Below are positions 11,785 to 24,049 of a stretch of DNA of 64,000 nucleotides, in pieces. A program made the position numbers and the translations under genes. Each line of letters opens with the position of its first letter. The first letter of the stretch is position 1. Where the stretch lies: positions 1,386,653 through 1,450,652 of the forward strand of contig JANPWX010019792.1 in assembly GCA_024734555.1 (NCBI GenBank), written 5' to 3'. The notes under the pieces are model-generated. The model ran no database searches. It saw nothing but the letters and a program-made list of their open reading frames with translations, and was not told the origin of the DNA. The DNA is from Trochalopteron elliotii. Lineage: Eukaryota > Chordata > Aves > Passeriformes > Leiothrichidae.

Positions 11785-13222
11785 GTACAGTCTCTTTGTT
11801 TCTGGTTGTGCCTGGGTCTCTGTAGAGAGAGAGATACTCTCTTGTTTTGTTGTAGACAGATGTGAAAGAAGCTAACATGGAGAAAGCGTTACTATGCAAT
11901 AGCTTCAAGTGGCTGAACTTTTAGGCTCCTGAAAGAGTAGCTTTGTAGACAACGCTCACACAAATTGAATGTGGACGTTTATAAATCTAAATATATGTCT
12001 TGAGTCTAATGCACAAGTATTTTGTGACAGTACCAGCTAGAATATTAAAAAATTATAGAGTTAGGCCAACAGGTTAGGTGTCACCATGGATCTAGTGCTG
12101 CAGATACTGCTATTTAGTGGTAATTTCCTTTAAAGAGAGTTAAAATGATAAATTAAAGTATTTGCACAATCATCTTTTTTAAATGTTTGTCTTGGGAGGC
12201 AGACTCAAAGGTTTTGATGTGTATTTCCCTACTGCCAGAGAGGTGGACTTTCTCCACAACATGGTTATGCCCGGGGAGGTTTTGCTATACCTCATATGCC
12301 TAAGTACTGATGTGAAGAGGCTCTGAGGCAGCACAGGGCGAAAAATGGAGCAGGAGAATAACTGATAGGAAATTCTAAAGTTTGGAATAAAGTTTGGATT
12401 TCCTCTGCCATTAATTCGTGTATACAGGTTGGGTATATCCTGAACCTTCTCTGTTTCACGTTAAAACAGAGGTCAGAGATGCTGAAAGTGCTATAAATTT
12501 GATGTTACTCACAAATTTAAACGAATGGCGTAGAATTGTTAAATGCTTCTGTGCACTCTGTGGTCTTTTTTGCTTTGTCTCTGTGAATGAAGACACTGAA
12601 AAATAGCATCGTTGAAATAAATTTATTTGTGTGTACAATGGCATGATAAAATTCTTGTTTTGCAAATGGAATAATGCTCCACATTACATTTAATTGTTCC
12701 TTAAGCTGAATGAATTTTGACAGCACTTCTTGGTATAAGTAAGATGTTTCTTGATCCCAAGTAGCGTTGCTTCGTCTAGTAAATGTCAGTGTAACATTTA
12801 CTGTCTATGCAAATCAATTGATGACATAGATACAGTACTGTAACTGTGTATGTCCAAAAGGTTAGAAGGGCTGGGCAGGATAAATAAACAAAGTAGCATA
12901 TGCTGCACTTCATTCCTCTGGCATGTGTTGAACTGAGCGTGTGTGTAAACCTTCCATCTTTTAGGTGATCTCATGCTCAATGGTGGTTACATGTGACAGA
13001 CACACAAAGAGTAATAAAGAGTCAGATGACATGGGAACTCGAGCATGGATTAATCCCTTTGCAAGCTGGGTACTGTTTGGTGTCTGTGGGTCTTGGTAAA
13101 GGGGTTCTAGATGCTGCTTTGTGATTTATTGAAAAGTTGTGAAGGACTGTTGTTTTTCTTTTGTTGTGCAAGTTTTTGACACATCTATGACTATTTTTTT
13201 ATTATTTATGATTCCTTCCCAG
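11785..13222 (+). other. PTCD2: PTCD2 intron 7
   Basis: 1.4-kb intron ending in a CCTTCCCAG acceptor. No repeat family or other gene was recognised. Confidence 0.55.
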
Positions 13223-13297
13223 AATGATGTAGCACAAGCCAAATTTTATTGTTCCCAGATAATGAGAACAGAGAACAAACTATACCATAATCTTAAA
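13223..13297 (+). CDS. PTCD2: PTCD2 exon 8
   Basis: 25 codons, phase 0 at both ends, acceptor CCCAG ending at 13222 and donor GTAAGT at 13298. It reads NDVAQAKFYCSQIMRTENKL then YHNLK and aligns with the human NEMAKAVSIFSQIM stretch, another PPR helix pair. Confidence 0.93.
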
Positions 13298-13840
13298 GTA
13301 AGTATGCCTGCCTTGTATTAAAATCTTGCAGAGTATGCTACGCTGGCCAATAAACTCCCAAGTGCAAAGTAACAGAAGACCAACCTCTTACTAGCACAGA
13401 CCTGTGTTGGTAGTGTTGCTGAGCTTGTTTGTAAGCCAACAGACAATTTCTGTCAGTTGGATGACTTACACTCGAACGCAATCTCCACTCACTTTTTAAA
13501 ATTACTTTCTACCATAGGTGGGAATGCAAATCCTACACTGGTGAGCATTGACCCATGAACAATTTCTGGTTATGATTTTTGCTTTCTAGCTCCAAAAGAT
13601 TTTAAAAAAACTCTGAGTAAATTCTCTGTCCACTTCAGGTCTCCTTCAGCCGTACAAACTGTATCCACATGGGTACATACAGCATTTTTTTTCCTTAGTA
13701 ATGCAGTCTGCAATCTGAGAGAATGTCTGTATGTGCCATGTAAGTGACCTCTAAACTATGGTAAAAACCACTTTATTCAAGAGCAGGTAGTGCAGCTCCA
13801 TCAGAGGAGGTCTACCTCAAGCCTCACCCTTTTTTTCCAG

Positions 13841-14044
13841 GTCCCAGCTGGTAAAAAACCCCAAACATTTAAGGGAATTGATCATTCCATCTGTTTCTTT
13901 GCAATGGATGGATTTTTCTCAGCTCACCATCTGGAAATGGGTTTTGCCCTGCTTTGCTTCATGTCTTCCTCAAACATTTTTGTAAAGATTTGCATTCTTA
14001 TGGTATGTACTATTTCTGTGGTGTGTTTTTATTGTATTTTCAAG
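13841..14044 (+). other. PTCD2: Possible in-frame 5' extension of PTCD2 exon 9
   Basis: A consensus-like acceptor (CCCTTTTTTTCCAG) ends at 13840. From there the frame is open for 204 bases (68 codons) directly into exon 9 at 14045 in the correct phase, so use of this site would insert 68 residues without disrupting the frame. The insert has hydrophobic segments and no similarity to known PTCD2. The downstream acceptor at 14043-14044 gives the conserved protein, so this site is at most alternative and may be chance. Confidence 0.3.
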
Positions 14045-14158
14045 GTCCTTGTCCAGCTCAGATCTGGTTTGCTAAAAGAAGTAATAAATACATTAGAGGC
14101 AGCAGCGGAAGTAGATACTCCTCCCTTTGTGAAAAGAACTGAGTTTTCTGAGCAGGTG
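14045..14158 (+). CDS. PTCD2: PTCD2 exon 9
   Basis: 38 codons, phase 0, acceptor TTTTCAAG ending at 14044 and donor GTAAGT at 14159. It reads VLVQLRSGLLKEVINTLEAA then AEVDTPPFVKRTEFSEQV. The human match is the LIKTLKNAAEG-FVKR-FSEEV segment. The reading frame is also open upstream into the intron. Confidence 0.94.
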
Positions 14159-14180
14159 GTAAGTATACAGTGATGAATAA

Positions 14181-14680
14181 TGTTCATGGTACTGGGCTAA
14201 GGCATGACAATGGTGGTTCACTGTTGGCATGCACCCCACACCCCCAGACAGTGTTCCTATATAAGGAAAGGGGTTTCAGTTCACCTCTAGACATTTTAGG
14301 GAGTTTACCTAGAACTTTACATACCCTTCTGGCTCAGTTGCCAAGAGAACAGGTCCACCTGTTGGACCTTGTTCCTCAAATCCTGTACCTCTCCCTATTG
14401 GCAGCAAGCCAAATCGTCCCTCCTAAAACAGTAGGTATTTAGGAAGGAGCACAAAAGAACTAAAGGGCTTTTTGGAGTGTTTCTAGCAGGGTGTCAGAGG
14501 TTTTCTCGGGCACCTGTGCTCAGCTTTTATTCTGTTTTCTGTAATGTTTGGTATTTTTCATTTATTAAACCTTTTACTTTACAAACCACCTCTGAAGAGC
14601 GGTCTGGCCAAGATTATTTTAAGCCATTCTGCAAGGGCTGGACCCTCAGAGATTGATACATGTACACCTGGCTCATAACA
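14181..14680 (+). mobile_element. Probable solo LTR in PTCD2 intron 9 (sense)
   Basis: The 3' part has the build of a retroviral R-U5 end: ATTAAA at 14564-14569, then a segment ending in CACCTGGCTCATAACA at 14680, which resembles an avian LTR terminus I recall. A TATATAA lies at 14258-14264. The 5' edge is uncertain: candidate TG starts occur at 14171, 14181 and 14222, and no target-site duplication is visible. It begins within about 12-65 bases of the exon 9 splice donor and is in sense with PTCD2. Confidence 0.55.
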
Positions 14681-15976
14681 CTCTGCTGAACTGTATCAGT
14701 TCACCTACAGAGCTGCAGGTGCCTGAGTTTGCCCTGCTGTGGTTGTTTGGGTTCTGATCCATCCCAATGCCAAAGCAGCTGGCTGTCTTCCTCTACTCTG
14801 GGACAAAACACTTAGCTGTTCACTTCACTTTTATTGTGGATCTTGCTTCTAGAAGCTCATATTTCATCTGAGTGTAGATGACACTTTCCCTTGTGGCATT
14901 AAATGATTTAATCCCTTGCCTCCTTGTTTTCATTTCATATGAAATGAGAATAAAGTTTCTGGTAACAGCAATATTGTTAGGTTGGTAATATATGAAAGAC
15001 CTATGATGCCATACAGGGAAGTGTGATATAGGAAATACTAGCTTTTGCTATTTAACTATATTTTACTGTGAAAACTTTTTTTAAAGTCTTGAACAATAAG
15101 AAGACTTCCTTCAGAGCACATTTGTGGTCCTTCTCAGTTTGTCAGCATCACTGCTGCTTTTCCTGAAGCTTATTTAGTATATTCATTTTGGATGTGCCAA
15201 TAGAACAAGACATTTAAGACTTTGTTAATAACTAAATACTTAGTCTTTCACTGCTGCTTATTAAACAAAATTAATAACTAATATGCAAAACAACAAATAT
15301 TAGGGGAAGGGGCAGCCTTTCAAAACATAGCCCATATGTATTAACTGCTGTATTGAAAAGATATTCTTTATGCAGCATTTCATTTTATAAAGCTATTGCA
15401 ATAAATGTTGCATGCATTAGTGTTGTATTTTGACTTTGGGAAACTTTTAGCTGCTAAAAGAAGACTAAGCATTAATCCTAATTGTCCCTTTCCACAAAAG
15501 TTTATTGATAATAATATTTTTAAGGGATTTACTTAACACTTGAACTCATACTCTTGAGTATGGCAAACAGAACTTCTCAGTCTTCTATAGTCTGAATTTT
15601 ATGCATTTATGAGGGCACATAATAATAATTAGAATTGTACTGATCTGGAAAGTAGATTCCGGGAAGCAATTATGTTTCCTGGATTTAAATAGAAACTAAT
15701 TGTGTTTGTCTGTACTAGGACTGAAAATAGGATTGTACAACTTCAAGGAAGTTTTAAATCTAATAGAGTCTCTTTAGTAGATAACCAGTGCCTTTCCACC
15801 ATTTTCTGGTGATGCATAATGTACTCTTCATAAAATCCTCATCTTATGAGTCATTGCCTTAGCTGCATATCTTACACCATGTACTTTTTTTTTTTTTACT
15901 GCTTTTCTTCAGTGTGGTGGTAGAACGAGAACTCCACTTGCTGAACTGTAACAACCTGTCATTTTTTCTTCCTTAG
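14681..15976 (+). other. PTCD2: PTCD2 intron 9, remainder
   Basis: AT-rich intron ending in a TTCTTCCTTAG acceptor. Nothing else recognised. Confidence 0.55.
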
Positions 15977-16201
15977 CTGGCTACAGTCAGGGAAAAGATG
16001 GAAGAGAACCCTGACCTTTCTGTCAAATTAGGAGATATTTATATGAAACTACAGGCTTCAGGACGGATAACCATGTGCACACTGGAGGACATGCTTTTCC
16101 AGATTCCTAGTTCAAAGAAGATCACTGCAAAGCTTTTCAATCAGAAACAATTGGGCTCTCAGGGTGCTAATCCACTTTGGTCAAATCTGTTGTTGAAATA
16201 G
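15977..16201 (+). CDS. PTCD2: PTCD2 exon 10 with stop codon
   Basis: Acceptor TTCCTTAG ends at 15976. The frame reads LATVREKMEENPDLSVKLGD, continues through IYMKLQASGRITM, and ends NPLWSNLLLK with TAG at 16199-16201. The start matches human LAKVREKVKD and IYGTLH-TG; the last 20-30 residues are poorly conserved, as in other species. It completes the protein with no frame break. Confidence 0.94.
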   Translation: MATVREKMEENPDLSVKLGDIYMKLQASGRITMCTLEDMLFQIPSSKKITAKLFNQKQLGSQGANPLWSNLLLK

Positions 16202-16257
16202 TTCAGTATTTGATGCCATACTGGACTGCTCATAACATCTTCTATAATCCAGGTTCA

Positions 16258-16263
16258 AATAAA
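16258..16263 (+). terminator. PTCD2: PTCD2 polyadenylation signal
   Basis: AATAAA lies 57 bases after the stop codon, followed within 20-30 bases by a T-rich stretch, the usual downstream element. This implies a very short 3' UTR of about 75-80 bases. Confidence 0.75.
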
Positions 16264-16289
16264 ATGTCTTTTTCCTTTTTTCACAGTGA

Positions 16290-19200
16290 GTGGTTTTAAG
16301 TTGTTTGTGTAAAATTTCATTTTAAATACAGATCATGTAGCTTTCGTGTTTCAGTTTTGATCATGCAAAAACCAGCTGCAACAGCAGCTATTTTTGTGTT
16401 GTTCAGAAATGGGAGTGATAGAAAGGTTTGACTTTTTCCTTAGGCTCTTGTATCAGAATTTTCCTATGCTAAATATTCTGGAAGTGAATGGATGGAAGTG
16501 AGCAAAGTGATATGAGTATCTGACCTGATTTCTGATTCATGAGAAGAAAATTTGGTCTTCATCAGGTGTAATGTTCTGACTGAAAGGACAGAGGCAGGCA
16601 AGAGTGCAGATAAAAGAGCATGGAAGTGCTTGAACTGTTAATTCAGGGTCTGTAGATCTCAAGAGAATCAGGGGGAAGCAAGCATCTTTTGTTGACTTTA
16701 ATATCTTTTTCTTCTAAAGAAATATATTAGTAATTTTTTCATATCGACAGGGATCATGGAAATGCTGTGGGAATTAGCATGGTAACCAAGTGGTTGCTTT
16801 CTCACTTGAAGGAGATTCCTGATCAAAAGTCACTCTCAGAGTGAGTGACTTCACAAATTGCTTCCTCCTAATTCTCTGATACTAAGATTCCAAGAATAAG
16901 CCAATCTTGATGCAAATTTGCTAGTAAGTTATAGAAAGTTTTATAGAGCAATTATGATCTCATTTTAGCTATAATTACACCATCTGCACAGTTTACCCTA
17001 TTTTTTTGATTGAAGAAAAAGTACAAAGAAGCTTCACTTTGTGCAGCTTTAATGACTCTAAATCAAATGTGCTTTGACTCTAGCAATAAAAAGCTGTTTC
17101 TGTCTGTGAGTCCTGTATACCCAAGAGTCTGAACTCACTCACCATCCAGATTAGAAGGAACTGGAAACAGATATACCTTGGCTAGAATTCATATGCCTTT
17201 GGGTGCCTTTGCATGTGAAATGATGAACATGTTGGTAAGAGAACTTGGCAGCCTTGTGAGCACAAGACTAGGTGGAACTCAGCTGGTACTTGCCAAGTTG
17301 GGCTACATTATCTCTCCTCTCCCTTCTGGTTATTTATTTTGTCTCTGCTCCCCTCAAGCAAATGTCAGAACTCAGCGTATATTTTCTGTGAATAAATATC
17401 TGCATCTACATCACTGAAGCCAGTGAGACACCAAAGAAACAAGAACCCATCTATGCTTCAAAACAAATGTGTCTACAGCCAGTGGGATGTTTTCTTCTGA
17501 AGCTCTAACTCTGTAACTTATTTATTTTGTCACATTTTGTCCTGTTGATATTTAAAATGTACAAAAACTGTTAAAAAGTAGATGGAATTTCGTGCAAGTG
17601 AAGAATAATTTGCAGTGTGTATCACATTTCTATGAATCATGTGTACCCTTTTTATGATTGGTGACATAGATTAAAGTAGTACATACACTAATCTAACAAC
17701 AGTTATTACTTTTTCTCTAATATTATGTAGTTTGTAATTCCACACATAATTTTCCCTTCATTGAAAATTCTTTCAACATTTCCAATACTTTGTGGACCTT
17801 GAGAAATTCGCAATCTCTTCTCCACGAATAAATTTGATATGAGATTTTTAAAGACTGTTTCAAGTATGGCAAGGATTAGTGGCAAAAAAATTAAAGGAAT
17901 TAACTACTATTCAGTTTACTCTGTTTGTATGGACAGGAAAACCATCTGGTGTTGTCCAGTACAATCAGGACAACTGTTTGGTGCTAAAAGTGTAAAAATG
18001 CCACATTTTTAAAGGCCATCAAAGACAGTTTGACCCATTTAGCCTTGCGTAGCAAATACATAAGGTCAGTTCTGTTTAATTTCCTATCTTGGCACTTTAA
18101 AACTTTTAGTAATTGCAAGTTGTTGTATCCTAGGACTGTGCATGTGTGCTTGTTCATTCTAATCAGAATTGTTTATGTTCCTGTCTAAGGCTGTATCCTA
18201 TCTGCATCTGAAGTAATCATAACTTCCATTAAAATTGTCATTATACATGATGTTTTCCATTTTTTTTCTCTTGACTACTGATTTTCTTGAGGTTTATTTA
18301 CTCAAGAGTACTAAGTTGATACTTTTCTTAAAGAAATAACATCTTTGTGTTGAGAAAAAAAGGAGATGCACTTAACTAACAGTACTTCAGTAGAAGAAAG
18401 CAGTGGCTTAAGATTAAAGGATAGGTTCAAAGAAACACACACAAAATTCAGACAATTAAAATTAGAATATTGACTGTTCCTCTAGAAGTGTTGTAGAAGA
18501 CTGCTAACATCTTCCCTTAGGAAAAAAAGCTGGGGGAAATAAGCAAGTTCTAATATTTATGCAGCTGATTTCCAACCAAGTCTAATTTGTGTCATACAAG
18601 CCCCAGAGGCTGTTACTTGGCTAATCTTGACTTTGGGTGATTATTTATAAATTCATCTTTTGGTGCATCAAGATTCTAAGCACATTGGCTTTTGTGTTGA
18701 AAAGTCTTCAGTCTGGTACTTAGTTGAATGTTCTTAGGTGGTGTTGACTCCTGGGTATCCCAGCACACAAGATCAGGAACCCAAACTTGTCTAAAGGTAA
18801 GCAAATACTTAGGGGTTTTGCTGGATTAGAGTGGCTGGAACGTCAAGGGCTGAGATGCTAGACAGCTCTCCTGGGGACAGCTTCAGAGAATAGGATGTGC
18901 ACTGTTGCTGCAATTGATACTCAGTTTTTGTCAGTGATGAATTTTCAACTCAAGGAGAAGTCAACATTCTTAAAATCAATTAACAATCAATTAACCTTTT
19001 TCTTAACAATCTGAAAAAAGAAACCCAAGGCATTTACATTTCAAAGTGAATTGCTGCATTTTTTTTCTCTAGGTTTCACAAGAAGATATTCTGTAGGAAG
19101 TGCTGCTTAAAATTTTATGTGTTGCAAGTAGCTGTGGTGAGGATCTGTGAGCTCTTTGGGGTATTCTTGTGTGGGAAAGGATTGCTCTTTATCATGCTCA

Positions 19201-21100
19201 AGTGTTCTTCCTCCAGTAAAATGAAACATGAATTTTGTGCATGTCAGTGCTCTGCAGCAGCCTTTTGGAACAGTGATCCAGGAGACAGCAGGTGGCGTTT
19301 CTTGACCATACTCTCCTGCCAACATTATTTCCAGGGATGGCCTACAGTGTCACTTATGTAAGGCTGGGGCAGAATTAATAATTTGCCCTGTGTTTAATGT
19401 GTGCCCTCGTAAAATGGAAAATCCAGGCACCAGAAAGCTGCCTCGAATTGTTAGTAATGGTTGGTGATGACTGCAAAACTAGAGATTCACAGCACTTGCT
19501 TTGAAACTTACAGCATTTATTGAAACAACTTGTGTCAGTGATCACAGCAAGTGTTTACAGTATTCTGTGGAAATCCTAATCAGTGATGTAAATGACAGGC
19601 TGTTGATGTTGCTTCTTGCACACCCGTGACAATTATAAATTCTTACATTGCTATACCTTTAAGAGAAAGTTCAACCCCTTTTCTGACTTGAATTTTAAAA
19701 GCATTCATTTTTACATTCAGAAAGGATCTGGATTGTGTGCAGTCTTCAAAGGACTGACATTCCTCTGCTGTAGATGCTTCTGCTTTCTCCATGAATTAAT
19801 ACTTTGTTGTTTTTCGTATTTCTTTCCACAAACATCTTGAGTCTTGGTGAGGAAGGTTCACCTTTTTTTGTGCTTCTCTTGTTAATTTTCTTCTTCAACA
19901 CAACAAGAAGGAAGGTGAAAGGCTTAGTCATTGCACGAGAGCTCAGGAATGCTTTCAGGCCTCAAGAAGAGCATCCACATACTTAATGAACCTTCTAAAC
20001 AAGTTTAAATAACATGAAACAAATATTTGTTACAAGTTTGCAGCAGTATAGAAAGGAGGCAGACCTACTGTGCATAGGTCTAAGAATACACAACTTTGTT
20101 TTTCTTCTGGCCTTTCTTTCAGGGTTGCTTCAGGTTTGCATCCTTCTAAAAATTTTTGATGGTGAAATAAGAGACTTGTTTGTTTTTAAACTACATCTGG
20201 TTTGGGTCCTTGCATGCCCTTCTACTGTCACATTCTCCTTAGAAAAAGTTTTAAAAGAAGATGTCATTCACCACCTTCATCTTCTGTTTCTTTTAACCTG
20301 CTGCATATGAACAGCATTTTGAACTCAGCAAATGTCTGGTTGCCTACTCGCAGGCTACTTTTTAAGTAGTTTCATTTTCATCAGAATGATAAATTTAAGC
20401 AGCAAGATGAACAAGAGAGACTTAGAACTGCTACTGGTATGACCAGTCCCATGTTTTGTAATGTGAAATATAGTGCTGTTTTCTTAGCTGTCTTTGCTTG
20501 TGCTATTGAAGATACCTGGCTGTAGACCTTCAGGGGCTTTTGTTGAGTCTGTATGCATTTGTCTGGATCTCCTAATAATTCAGCAGCATGTGCACTAAAA
20601 ACTGAGATAGTCTGACTTCAACTCCCCGAACAGTGATACTAACTACAAACCCTTGTGTACGGTACCCTTGTGTATCAGTAAGTAAAGTCAGCTTCAAAGT
20701 TCTTGTGCCAAGCAGCCACTCAAAATTAATGCAGGAGCACTGATGTTAGAGGGAAGTTGAGTTAGGGACCAGATCAGATGTATGGGATGGAAGCCAGCTG
20801 GGCCTGAATCTTGTGTCTGCATGAAGGATAAAAGCCCTCTGTTAGTTAAAGGAGACTCCTTTCCATGGAGACAAAGGCAGTAATCCAGCAGCCAGTCTGG
20901 AATGTGTGAAGGTGCTGCCCAGGCTTGTTTATCCTTTGGATATTTACCCTTTGCTGATCTTCCATGTGGGCACCTGCAATGCTGCTGAGAGCAACCTGGA
21001 ATGCATTAAGGATGGCTACATTTGAGAGGAGAGTAAAGGGCAAGTGGAACAGATGATGTCTGTCAGACCCTGACCAGGAGAGAGGGAAAAGTCTAAGTGA
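16290..21100. other. Intergenic, unassigned
   Basis: AT-rich sequence with no exon, conserved domain, RNA gene or clear repeat end that I can support. Open frames here are under 100 codons and lack recognisable content. Confidence 0.5.
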
Positions 21101-23390
21101 ACTGAGTGTGACAGAGTGTTGAAGCTTGGCTGCATGGCTGTTTCCACAGATGGGCCTTTGGCTTCTGTGAGCACAGTCACAGCAAGAACTGGTGTCTGGG
21201 TTGGGGTATGCTTGACAAAGGGAGTCTTTGCAAACAAGCTTTCCAGCGTGGTGAGGATGGGTTTACATGAGGTGTGCCAGGAAGGGTTCCCACAACATGG
21301 AGAGACCCATCTCGAATGCTTGTACACAAATCTGTGAGCTTATAGAATAAGCAGGAGGATTGTGTGCAGAAAACTGTAGATCTATGACCTTGTTAGGATT
21401 ATGGTGATATGGTAGAATATCTCTCATGACTGCAGTGCTGCAGTAGAGGGATGCAGAAAAGACAGTGCATGAGGATGGCAGAGGGGAGAGGTTGAGCTCT
21501 GTAGACAGCAGGTGCATGGATTTTGCCTTGGGACAGGTAATGAGTGAATAGAGGGCTTTTGGGTAAGAATCAGAGGACAGATGAGGACAGGGATGTTGCT
21601 TTTTATCTCCTTTTGGCCAGAGTTGGGATTAAACGCTTGAGACGGTATTTCTTGTTCGGACTCTGATGTTTATTAATTCTTATCTATATTGCAGTCTCAC
21701 AAGCTGTGAATTCTATAGCACTTCTAGCTAGCAAAGTAAAAATGGAGCCCTGTCTATCTCTCTACAAGGCCTTCTAAGTATAAACTGTCCAACTGAGAAA
21801 TGACACCTAAATTACTTTTATTTTTAACCCCATAGCCAACAACCCTTGGTCCTCAATTACAAAATACCACCTAAATCCATGATGAAGAAGGTGAAAAAGA
21901 AGGACTAGCCTACGCTCTAAAACCTCCATCTTGCTTTATATATTTTACTGTAGTCTAAAACCCTAAACTCTAGATTTTCCTCCATGTGATTTTACACACT
22001 TCCATGCAAACTACACACCCACAATCCCAGTGCTATCACTCAATTTTGGAAGCCTTCTCCATGGCTTCAGGTCAAATGCAGTATTTTCTTGGGGGTCAGT
22101 GCCTATCAGCATAGAAAGTCTAAAATTGTCAGTGACCAGGGTTCCAACATAGGGATGCTTCACTGGTTATCTGCTGCATCCTGCCTGATAAAGAAGGTGC
22201 TCACACACAAACACAGGTGAGGCATTCTTTAAGCAGCTGGAGAATGTCTCAGTCACAGACCCTAATTCCTGTCTGGGCCTTAGTCATCCTGCTGGAAGGA
22301 CAGCATAGCTGGACACAATCAGTCCAGGAGATTTTTGGAATGTACTGAGGGTAATATCTTGGTGCATGTGGCAGAGGAATGGGTAAGGGAAGATGCTCTC
22401 TTAGACCTGTGACTCATATATGCACAATTGCTGGATAGTGTAAAGGCCAGCACTGTTTGCTGCACTAACAATGATTCTTGTGGAGTCAAAAGAGTGAAGT
22501 TTAAGATCCTGAGAGGAGTAATCTAGATCCAAAACTTCAGAAGGGTAGGTTTTGGCGTGTTCAGGGACTTACCTCCAGATTCCTGTAGGAAACAACCCCA
22601 GAAGGAAAATGTCTGGGATGATCTGGTTGATCTTCAGAGGCAAAATTCTCAGAGCACTGGAATTATCTCTCTCAATGTGTATAAAGTCAAGCAAGGTGGC
22701 AAAGAGCCAAAATGAGTACAGAGCTCCTGACTGAGCTCAAACACAAAAAGATGCACACACAAGGTGGAAGCAGGGTAGGCTGCCAAGGAGGAGTGCAAAG
22801 ACATTGCCTGTGCATTCAGAGATGAAGTCAGGAAAACCAAAGATTAGTTGCACTTGAAACTAGAAAGTGAAGGATGGCAAGAAAGGTATTTTCTGAGAAT
22901 AGTGGCAGCAAAAGAAAGTTTGAGGAGAATGTGGCCCTACTGGTCAGTGTGACAGGGGAACTGGTGATAAATGACAGGGACAAGACTGAGGCACTCTGCC
23001 TTTTTGCCACCATGCTTGTCAGAGGAAAAAAAGGCTGAGAGAAATGGGTTTGCTCAGCCTTAAGAAGAGAAGGCTTAGAGAAAACCTTATTCCTGTCTAC
23101 AGGATCCTGATTAGATGACAAAGTGGTGGTGGAGCTAGACTGTTCTCAGAAATGCATGATAGGATTGGGCACAATGGCCACAAGTTGAAACATGGGACAT
23201 TCTGGTCAGGTACTGTGATAAAAGAAGTTATCATGGGGGAGATCAAATACTGAAAGAGTTTACCCAAACATGATGTAAAATCTCTGTTCTTGGAGGCCTT
23301 CAAGACTCACCTGGAACCTGGACATGGCCCTAAGAAACTTGACCTGATTACACCTGCTCTGAGCTGGGATTTGGAGGTCCATTTCAAACT
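21100..23390 (+). mobile_element. CR1-type LINE, decayed, interrupted by an LTR
   Basis: Translations in shifting frames follow the CR1 second open reading frame in order. Near 21312 is LECLYTN (start of the endonuclease domain), followed by YDL and SHD blocks and VRIRGQMRTGM at about 21560-21595. After the nested LTR come FKQLENVSQSQ-like and later TELLTELKHKK-like segments (about 22710-22760). A jump near 23030 leads to LRRRRLRENLI-like and 3'-terminal sequence ending about 23385. The reverse-transcriptase core is deleted and stops are many, so it is inactive. Outer boundaries are approximate. Confidence 0.8.
21594..22149 (-). mobile_element. Solo LTR nested in the CR1, minus strand
   Basis: On the + strand it begins TGTTGC and ends CCAACA (TGTTG/CAACA inverted ends). 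Flanks CAGGGA (21588-21593) and TAGGGA (22150-22155) look like a 6-bp target duplication with one C/T difference. On the minus strand a TATATAAA box (plus 21935-21942) precedes an AATAAA signal (plus 21669-21674), which sets its orientation. No primer-binding site or internal retroviral sequence adjoins it. Six bases fit ERVK-type integration; the family is not verified. Confidence 0.83.
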
Positions 23391-23600
23391 GAATTGTCCT
23401 GTCATACACCTGAGTGACCATCTGACTATCCTGTCTTGTGAGAAACAAATGGAGATTTCATATTCCCAGAACACCATGATGTAGCTGTCTTCTACACAAT
23501 TGTACAGAAGAGGTTCTCTTTCTATTCTCTTTGATACTGAGACTGGTGATTTCCTATGCTGGTCCCAATGCTCACTTGAGATGTCAGGGTTATGAGTTAC

Positions 23601-24049
23601 TGATGCCTTGGGAAGGCTGACCTGAAACAGAGAATGGACAGAGCTAGTGGATGAAGCAGGTATTTATTCAAAAGCCTCCAGGATACACCTTGGGCAGGAC
23701 AGGGCCTGACCAGGGCTACATCCAAGGTGGACTAAGAATGGTCACAAAAATGGCTGACCTGTCACGAGATCTCACACTTTTCTAAGTTTTGGTCCATTTG
23801 TATATTGGGGTTTAATTGTTCAATTACAGCTTCAGGTTGTGAGGTCTCATCTTTCTTGTTCCTCCCTTCAATCCACCATTGTTTATGCTTTTGGGGCTGA
23901 AAGTTGTCCTTAGTCTGCAGCAGGAAAAGGATTTGTTTTGTCTCCCTGCTCTGTGAAGAGAGCTGACTGACACTTAATATGAGGTTCAGAACTACACCCC
24001 TAGGCAGCACAGAATCTGGAAAACATGAAAGCTAAAACTTAAGACATCA
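23601..24049 (-). mobile_element. Solo LTR with 4-bp target duplication, minus strand
   Basis: The 449-bp element begins TGATGCC and ends GACATCA on the + strand (TGATG/CATCA inverted ends). It is flanked by identical TTAC at 23597-23600 and 24050-24053. An AATAAA on the minus strand (plus 23663-23668) gives the orientation. A 4-bp duplication fits class I (gamma-like) integration. No internal retroviral genes adjoin it. Confidence 0.82.

Larger units (their letters stand above)
2002..16201 (+). other. PTCD2: PTCD2 gene span, nine coding exons in window (5' partial)
   Basis: PTCD2 is a mitochondrial matrix pentatricopeptide-repeat protein. Mouse work links it to cytochrome b mRNA processing and complex III activity. 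The spliced exons (2002-2094, 5014-5143, 5935-6052, 7421-7499, 8662-8753, 11671-11784, 13223-13297, 14045-14158, 15977-16201) give 1040 coding bases, about 346 codons. All introns are GT-AG and every phase joins cleanly. The product matches the recalled human protein throughout, with landmarks [51 protein letters not shown] and LATVREK. Human PTCD2 is 388 residues, so about 40 N-terminal residues, including the mitochondrial targeting peptide, are encoded outside the window. The gene is convergent with ZNF366, as in human. Introns 2 and 8 of the window-relative set carry sense LTRs that may affect processing. Confidence 0.95.

Noticed and set aside
14166..14715. TACAG as a 5-bp duplication around the LTR in PTCD2 intron 9
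   Set aside because: The matching TACAG near 14706 would force an LTR end without CA, so it was not accepted.
23602..24049. Possible coding sequence on the minus strand near 23.8 kb
   Set aside because: The segment lies within an LTR bounded by TTAC duplications.
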